From positions 682,001 to 746,000 of the forward strand of contig JAIWNF010000017.1 in the NCBI GenBank assembly GCA_025093555.1: a stretch of DNA of 64,000 nt, read 5' to 3'. Position numbers and translations under genes: made by a program. This document shows, in pieces, positions 57,301 to 64,000 of the stretch. Origin of the DNA: Circinella umbellata (Eukaryota; Mucoromycota; Mucoromycetes; Mucorales; Lichtheimiaceae). Position 1 is the first letter of the stretch. Each line of letters opens with the position of its first letter. Under the pieces are notes generated by a model. It did no database searches, was not told where the DNA came from, and was given only the letters and a program-made list of their open reading frames with translations.

Positions 57301-59840
57301 CTAAAATGCTGCCGAGGTGCCGCACCAGTCTAGTAGTGTGTCACCCGATTGTTGTTGTTGTTGTTGTTGTTGCTGCTGCTGTTGTGGCACAAGGTTCGTA
57401 ACAGGGCTATCTAAGGCATGCGATATACTTGTACTACATCCTTGTTGCACGCTGTTATTATTATTATTATTATTATTATTGCTGTTAATAGCTTTATTAT
57501 TACTTGTTCCATCTTCGGATCGGACTTCATGTGTACGTTCGTGCTTACGTAGAGATCGTAGATGGTAATATGCCTTTCCACAATTCTCGAAAGGACATAA
57601 ATAAGGTCGCACATTTGAATGGATCTTACTGTGAGTTGTGAGTGAATCTGGTCGTGAAAATCGTTTGCCACATCCTGCCAATTTTTGTTTTCATATATAT
57701 ATATAATTAAATTAATACACTAAAAGGTACAACGACAAAAAATAAAAATGTAACGTACCAGGCTCTTTACATTCAAAAGGTCGTTCACCAGTGTGAGTAC
57801 GAAGATGATTATGCATCTTGTGCCGTTTAGTAAAAGGCTTTTGATTACGAGGACAATCTTTCCATCCACAGTAATACAAAGCCTAAAAAAACAGAATAAA
57901 GAAATGATTAGTTTATTTATTTGTTTGTTTGTTGTAATAATACTGAAGAATTTATTATTTACCTTGCCACTACCGATATGCATATCTTTCACATGTATTA
58001 TAAGTTCATCTAAACTTTCCATATCTAAATAGCAATTTTCCCATAAGCATTGATGTTTTTCTTCGTCTTCATCTTGAGCTAAATATATATATATATATAT
58101 ATATATATTATTAAAAATTATATCTATGCCAAGACACATGTGTAGCTCTTTTTTATTTATTTATTCTTTTTGTAAAATAAGGTTATGGATATATACGAAG
58201 GAGAAAAAAAAAACTTACGAGTGGGTGGTGCAACAGATTCAGCTGTTGTGCAAGTATGTTGGGTTAACTTTTCCAAAAGAAGCATCTGTTGTTGTTCTTG
58301 ATCAATTCCAATCTCACTTCCTGATAGTAAAGGACTACAAATCGATGGAGAGGAGGAAGCTGTGGTTGCTGTTTCGGGAGAAAACCATTTTCCATCTAAT
58401 ATAGGACTTGCTGTTGCTGAAGTAGTCATTTCCAATTTACCCAGCGATCGATGACGTTTTGCTTTCAATAACTTGCGCACTTTTTGCTGTTCTTCATTTG
58501 ATTCTTTAATTGTTTTATTATTCGATCGTTGATAGGAAGCTCCACCAGATACTGTATGTCGACGTGGTAAATTTCGACGTGTATTGCCTGTTGCTGTTGT
58601 TCCTGCTGCTGCTGCTGCTGAGCCGGTGGATGATCTTTTATTTTCACGACTAGTAGTATTGGGTTGAAGATCAGGGCTGCCTTTTGATGTGATCGTGCTT
58701 CGTCTTCGAGAAACTGATTTTTTATGGATGTTACTACCAGGAGTGGCAGGGGTTGTAACCGAAGTGGTATTAGTGCTGTTGTTACAACTGTCACTTTCGG
58801 CCATCATTAACATATCCATCATCGATTGTGTTCCCACTGCTTGTGTTCCTGACATTCCGGGTGGTGAAACCATCGGAACCTGCTTTTTGGTTGATATGAA
58901 ATAAAAAAAATAATAAAAAAGAAAAAAATCAGTCTTGTATTATCATGTATAGGATTTGTTGTAAGATGCTAGATTTCGGTTTTCACATATTATATAAATA
59001 CCTTAACGTTAGATGGTACTATAGGTGTATAAGATGCAATAGTAGTATCTTGAGAAATTGTCGGCTGTTGCTGTTGATACATGTTTTGTTGTTGATGGTG
59101 ATACATGGCTGCAACAAGATCCGAAGTATTGTCTACTTGTCCCGGTTGCTGATTTTGTTGTTGAGTCATTTGGAATCCCTGGTAATCAACCATCATTGGA
59201 GATGACATTGTCTCGGCCTGTTGTTGTAAAAGTATATATTGGTCAGCAGTACTTGTAGTAGAATTTACAGTACTGGTAGGGGTAGCATATTGTAAAGTTG
59301 TATAGTCCATAGGTGACGTCGGTGAGGTGATAGTTGTATCATTTGGCGTAGTTGGGTTAAACACAAAACCTTGAGGAAGGGGCGGAGCACCATTTGCTAT
59401 TATACCAGTAGCATTATTCTGATTATTATTACTACTATTGTTGTTATTACTAGCAATAAAATAGCCATTATTATTATTTAACGGAGTTGGTGGAGATATT
59501 GACAGTTTATTATTTGGATGAGCTTGGCTTTTTACAACGGGAGCGGGAGTGACATGCTCGCTCATATAAACGATAGGTTGTTGTTGTTTTAATGTATTGT
59601 TCTGCAGAAACTGAGACATGGCATATGTTTCCACATTGGCCTGAGAGGGCATAACAACAGGTGGTGGAGGAGGCTGTTGTTGGGAAGAAACTTGCTATAA
59701 AGATATATAAAAATAGATAAATAATTTACTGTTATGTGAATATTTCTTTTCATATTCTTTTCCCCCTTTTCTCTGTCTCGTTTTTTTATAGTATAATATA
59801 AATGGTAATTTATAATAAATGCTTATAATTTTAATACACA

Positions 59841-59872
<32 letters not shown>

Positions 59873-60127
59873 TCTTACCATGTGGTGGGCATATTGTTGA
59901 CAATAATATTGTTGCTGTTGCTGAATATCATGGTATTGATTGTCTATTGGTGTGGCAGTGGTAGTGACGGTGGGAATAATGGTAGGTGCTACGGGAGATG
60001 TCATCATTTGATTATGTTGCATTGATAGCGAAGCACTCTTGTTGTTACTCCCATTACTACTACTGTCAATATAACCGAGACTATAAACCATTGGTTCATT
60101 CATCATATCGCTAAAACTAGTCGCCAT
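57301..60127 (-). CDS. C2H2 zinc-finger transcription factor, Q/N-rich, four fingers (6 exons, about 739 aa)
   Basis: Exons 60127-59879, 59694-59002, 58882-58219, 58078-57963, 57882-57759 and 57674-57301 total 2220 nt in frame. The first 540 residues are low-complexity (Q, N, S/T, P; basic patches RRRSTITSK and KLLKAKRHRSLGK could be nuclear signals). Four fingers follow: HQCLWENCYLDMESLDELII, YYCGWKDCPRNQKPFTKRHK, FECKEPGCGKRFSRPDSLTT and YLCPFENCGKAYYHLRSLRK. The first two share the C-x-W-x2-C pattern of paired CWCH2 fingers known from GLI/ZIC and PacC/Zap1 proteins, so it may belong to that wider group. A poly-Q tract and poly-N tract (12 and 9 residues) follow the fingers. It likely binds DNA as a regulator; targets are unknown. 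Confidence 0.85.
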
Positions 60128-63100
60128 GACAAATATGAATAATAAGTAGTATATAATATATATAAATATATTTTATCGAGATAAAGTTAGGCCTTCGATG
60201 TTTCGGAGTCTCGGATCTTTCGGAAGGTACGGGGTGAAGCAAAAGAGAAAGAAATATAAGAAAACTGTTTGAAAAAGAAAGGGGAGAATAGATAAATGTA
60301 TTAAAGAAATGGACTCTATGCCTCTATTTAGTCGAGTTTTTTTTTTTTTTTTTTGTTTTTTTTCCTTTAGTGAACAATAAAAAATTTGAAATGACGAAAA
60401 GTCAAAACGAAATGAGCTTTTTTTATATTATATTATAATATAAAGAAAAAGGGACGCGTTTTTCAGTTTCTCGGGTTTAAAATATAAAGAAGAGAGCACA
60501 AAAAAAAAAGGAAGAAAGAAAGAAAGAAAAGAGAAAAAGAAGAGAGAGGACAAATTTGTTTTAATGTTTGGTAATATTATAAAAGAGAGAACAAATGTGT
60601 TAGAGCCTGTTGCTAGTAGAATAAAAAAAAAAAGGACCTTTTTTTTTCAGAGAAAAGTGTAATAAGCAGTCTTCCTTTTTTTTTTTCCCTTGTGTCTCAT
60701 TTGCAGCCCCATCAAAGCACCAAATTACTCTTTTTCCCATTTGTAAATGACTGTTGCTCTTTTCCAATCTATTTTACTTATCCCCCTTTTGTCTCTTTCT
60801 GTCCCCCCAACAAATTTTTTAAATATATACTATACGCCACTTTTTCTTTCTTACTCCTCTTTTTTTCTTTCGTTGTTTTATATTAACCATTTACATCGAC
60901 CTTGTAAACAGTCTTGTTATTATTATTATTATTATTATTATCGTTTATGCTGATCTTTGTGTCTTAAGAGTACATTAAAAAAAACATCCTTCATACTCAC
61001 TTTAAGCATTAAAAAAAAGTGTCTGTTTATAAATTACTGAACTGTTGTTAGGTGTTGTCACACACATATTATACATAATACACAGCCTTTTTAGATTCAA
61101 ATTTATCAAGCAAATAGGGTAATTCTTTTCTAATAAAAAAAAATTAGTATCGAAAGTGCTTTGTGCTCTTTTCTTATTTTGCACCTTACTCCTCCCTCCC
61201 CCCAAAAAAAAACAAAACAAAAATAAAGCAACCCAGTGGGCCTGTGCCACTCTATTATAATAATCAATCAATCATGATCAAGTCCGCTTTCCTTCCTCCC
61301 CCCCTCTTTCCAATTTATTATCAAAAAATAAATAAATAAAACAACCCCACCATTTATTATCAGTATCATTATTATTTGCTTCGTGCACGATGTATAATCA
61401 AAAGAAAATTATGGTATTAAACTTTATTAGTTCAATTATTGATGATTCATTTTTTGTTGTTGTTGTTGTTGTTGTCTAGTTGTCACTGCATAATGAAATA
61501 ACAAAAGTTCTAATTTTGCTTTATAACAATACGCATATGAAAAAATATATGTATTTTTTTTTGTAATATGCTAAAATGAATTACTTCACAACGATGATTA
61601 TGACAATAGTTTTTTTTTTTTTGTGTTAGAAAATAAGAATATTATGCTAGAGCAATAGTAATAGATTATTTTCCGTATCCACCCGCCATATTGTTGAACG
61701 TTTCACATTCTTTGTTAAGCCACATTAGATATACAGTAGCTTAGAAACAATCTTGGCTTCAGGGTTTTTTTTATTTTGTTGTTTTGTCCCGTGAGTTTTC
61801 TGAAGCATAATGGTTTGTCATCATCAACTACCCTTTTCTCAATATTTAGAAATGTGTATGTTTATTGACAGTTTCTCACTGTTATGTGTTATTATTACTG
61901 TTTCATATAGTACATATATACTGTACAATTAGAATGCTCTAGTAAAATAGAACATAATGTCATATGATTGTTTTCCATCTTTCTCTTTCTGCCCGAATTA
62001 TCGGGAAAAGTAAAATATCATTTTGAATATATATAACATGGGAAAAAAAAAGTTAAAAAAAGCGGGACACATTTATAGACTCTCTTTTTTATTATGGGAG
62101 AAAATAGAATTATAGATTAATTCTATTCAGTTGTAATATATAAATACATTTTATTTCCAATGTCCATAAATATAGATAATAGGTCGAGGAAATTGTAATT
62201 AGAAATGACAATATAAATAAGGTTTTACTTTGTAATACTGTAAACATATCTTTCTATTTTCTATTTTCTTTACTCTTTGATATATATAAGGTGTTGAAAT
62301 CCATATAAAATTTTGACTTTCTTTGATATACAAACACATATAACGCAGAGAGATTTTCTATTGTAACAAGATAAATTTCGGAGCGGAAAAACGTTTGCCG
62401 ATGACAAAATGGGTGGCATAAGCTGCCACGTGTTTTTTTGTATTTATTTTTGCAAAACGTTGTGTTCTATAGTTTATTGTCTGTGTACTTTGTAATTATT
62501 ATTTCTTTGTACACCCATTCTTTTCTTTTCATATGATGACAGTTATTTCTTTTTTATTTATTAAACACCCTTTAGATTGCCATGTGGTATTGAATAAATG
62601 AAAGAGAACAAGAAATTAAAGTCACAAAAAAAGCTTCGAAGAACTATAATAAATAGAGCGATCTTCCCAGTGGGAAGAGATATTTTTATCAGTCTATATA
62701 TAATGAGCTTTATTGATCTATTTATTAAAGAATAAGTAACGATACTTTTCTCCTTTTACATAAAATCCTTTTGATGGTTGTTCTCGTGTGAGTTTTTATA
62801 CATGTTATTAACCTGTAAAAGAATTATCTTTCTTAAAAACATATAAGTTTTATTCACTCAAGTCAGCGGGACAATGGTACAAATTTAAGTAATACAATAA
62901 TAAATATTAAACCCCAATTTTCTTATGTAAAGCCAAGAAAGCATCAAAAATAAATAAAATTTATGATTTTTCTCACGTTATTGTGTGTCATTCCAATTAT
63001 TATTTATATAACTTGTATTACAAATAACTTTATTGCATATTTATTCTTTTACATGTCACATTTATGTATAAAGGTATTATATATATACAAAATGTTAGTG

Positions 63101-63592
63101 ATAGCTTATTAAAAATGCCGAGGATATATATAAACCGAAAAAGAAAAGGAAGCATAAGGAATCATATGATAGTATAATCACAATGCTAATTAAAAGAAAG
63201 AATCAATGAACGGAGAAAATTCAAAGTAATAGTATGGCGGCGGTGACTAGCAACATACTTTTATAAATAGTAATGACATCAGAAGCTTATTATATCTAGT
63301 CAACTATACATTAACAGAATACAACAGTGATCTTTTAGATGCATTAATATAATAGTTTATATATGAATCTAGTTTATTAATAAAAGATCAAATTAAGCAA
63401 TTATATCTATAATTGTATTAGTAATAATATGTATACAATAGTCGTTTTGCGCAAAGGGACCCTATATTTCAACATATGGCCATATAAAAAAACCCCCGTT
63501 TTAATTATATAACATCTACTGCGCAATATTTCACTCAAAGGAAATAATACTTGATTAAAGTTGATCGAATCAAAATATTGCGCTATACAGTG
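60128..63592. other. Long intergenic region, no gene supported
   Basis: It includes the probable promoter and 5' leader of the zinc-finger gene (purine/poly-T tracts at 60335-60366, 60500-60560 and 60670-60690) and AT-rich DNA beyond. Short CT-rich (60760-60870) and (ATT)n (about 60919-60941) stretches occur. No reading frame shows a conserved motif. I see no tRNA or rRNA signature. Confidence 0.35.
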
Positions 63593-64000
63593 GATCTCAA
63601 CATTCTGCAACAATTAAAAAAAAAATCATATTTGCGAAGAACCAAAGTGAATAAGCTAAAAGTCTGGATCCAAAAGCTCAAAATAACATTGCGAAAATTA
63701 ATAGACTGGGTTTTCCGGGAGCAGAAAATGGGAGGAGTGGGTCCACTTTGTTCATATAAATCACTATCCAAAAATAAAATCAATAAAGGTCATCGAGTTG
63801 CTGTAATAGTTTGAATATTGGATTCAAGATGTTCTCATAATATAATTTATGTTACAAATCTATGCTGTTATTGTTTGATTTTCTAAAATAAAATTACAAT
63901 TTTGATACATTATTACTACTGCTGCTACTATTATTGGTATTACTCTGTCATCTGACGTTAAAGCCCATTTGATAAATTGATTTTGATCCGTAGATTTTTT
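63593..64000 (+). mobile_element. Possible Tc1/mariner-type end and remnant, cut by the window edge
   Basis: TACAGTGGATCTCAACATTC follows a TA dinucleotide at about 63591-63592. It resembles Tc1-type terminal repeats, which start TACAGT and often continue with GATCTCA. A short frame inside (QQLKKKSYLRRTKVNKLKVW) is basic but has no clear transposase motif. The other end is not in the window. Confidence 0.3.

Noticed and set aside
57317..57568. Plus-strand frame with a poly-cysteine/poly-leucine peptide
   Set aside because: It is the antisense of the poly-Q and poly-N tracts of the zinc-finger gene; codon repeats on the other strand create it.
62640..62690. Small hairpin TCTTCCC-AGT-GGGAAGA
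   Set aside because: A 7-bp stem in 3.5 kb of intergenic DNA is expected by chance, and no neighbouring gene or repeat gives it a role.

Overview
The window is about 64 kb of AT-rich eukaryotic nuclear DNA from a fungus. Genes are cut by many short GT-AG introns (about 50-110 nt). The gene set (Tom70, Spc25, Sec12, CDK8, ZPR1, a GT32-type glycosyltransferase) is fungal. The mobile elements (an Ndc10/Crypton-type recombinase, a chromodomain Gypsy element, LINE ORF1-like remnants) resemble what is known from Mucoromycota, so an early-diverging mould of the Mucorales type is my best inference. I assembled exon structures by hand from splice signals and frame continuity. No computation or database search was run.

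Left housekeeping block (1-12.9 kb): TOM70 (+), a SET/NAP1-family histone chaperone (+), ribosomal protein eL18 (-), MOB4/phocein (+), kinetochore SPC25 (-), SEC12 with a C-terminal KDEL (-), and the Mediator kinase CDK8 (+). All are multi-exon and look intact. eL18/MOB4 and SEC12/CDK8 are divergent pairs; SET/eL18 and MOB4/SPC25 are convergent.

Mobile-element block (about 13-49 kb). In order it holds: a decayed LINE ORF1-like gene split by a solo LTR; an apparently intact two-gene PIF/Harbinger element; a second solo LTR; a 2.6 kb pogo/Tigger element; a large AT-rich inverted repeat; and a four-level nest. In the nest, an internally deleted pogo copy lies in a chromodomain Ty3/Gypsy element, which lies in an intron of a CACTA-type transposon, which lies in an Ndc10/GCR1_C-type (Crypton-like) recombinase gene. 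Each of the three insertions has a recognisable target-site duplication (TA, GTCAT, AGT). After the nest come a Helitron Rep/helicase remnant, a short GC-rich hairpin cluster, and an inverted, partly deleted copy of the 3' half of the CDK8 gene from the left block.

Right block (50-64 kb): a single-exon GT32-type Golgi glycosyltransferase (+), ZPR1 (+), an unidentified acidic/coiled-coil protein (-), and a large Q/N-rich four-finger C2H2 transcription factor (-). The last 3.9 kb has no gene that I can support, apart from a possible Tc1-like terminal repeat near the edge.
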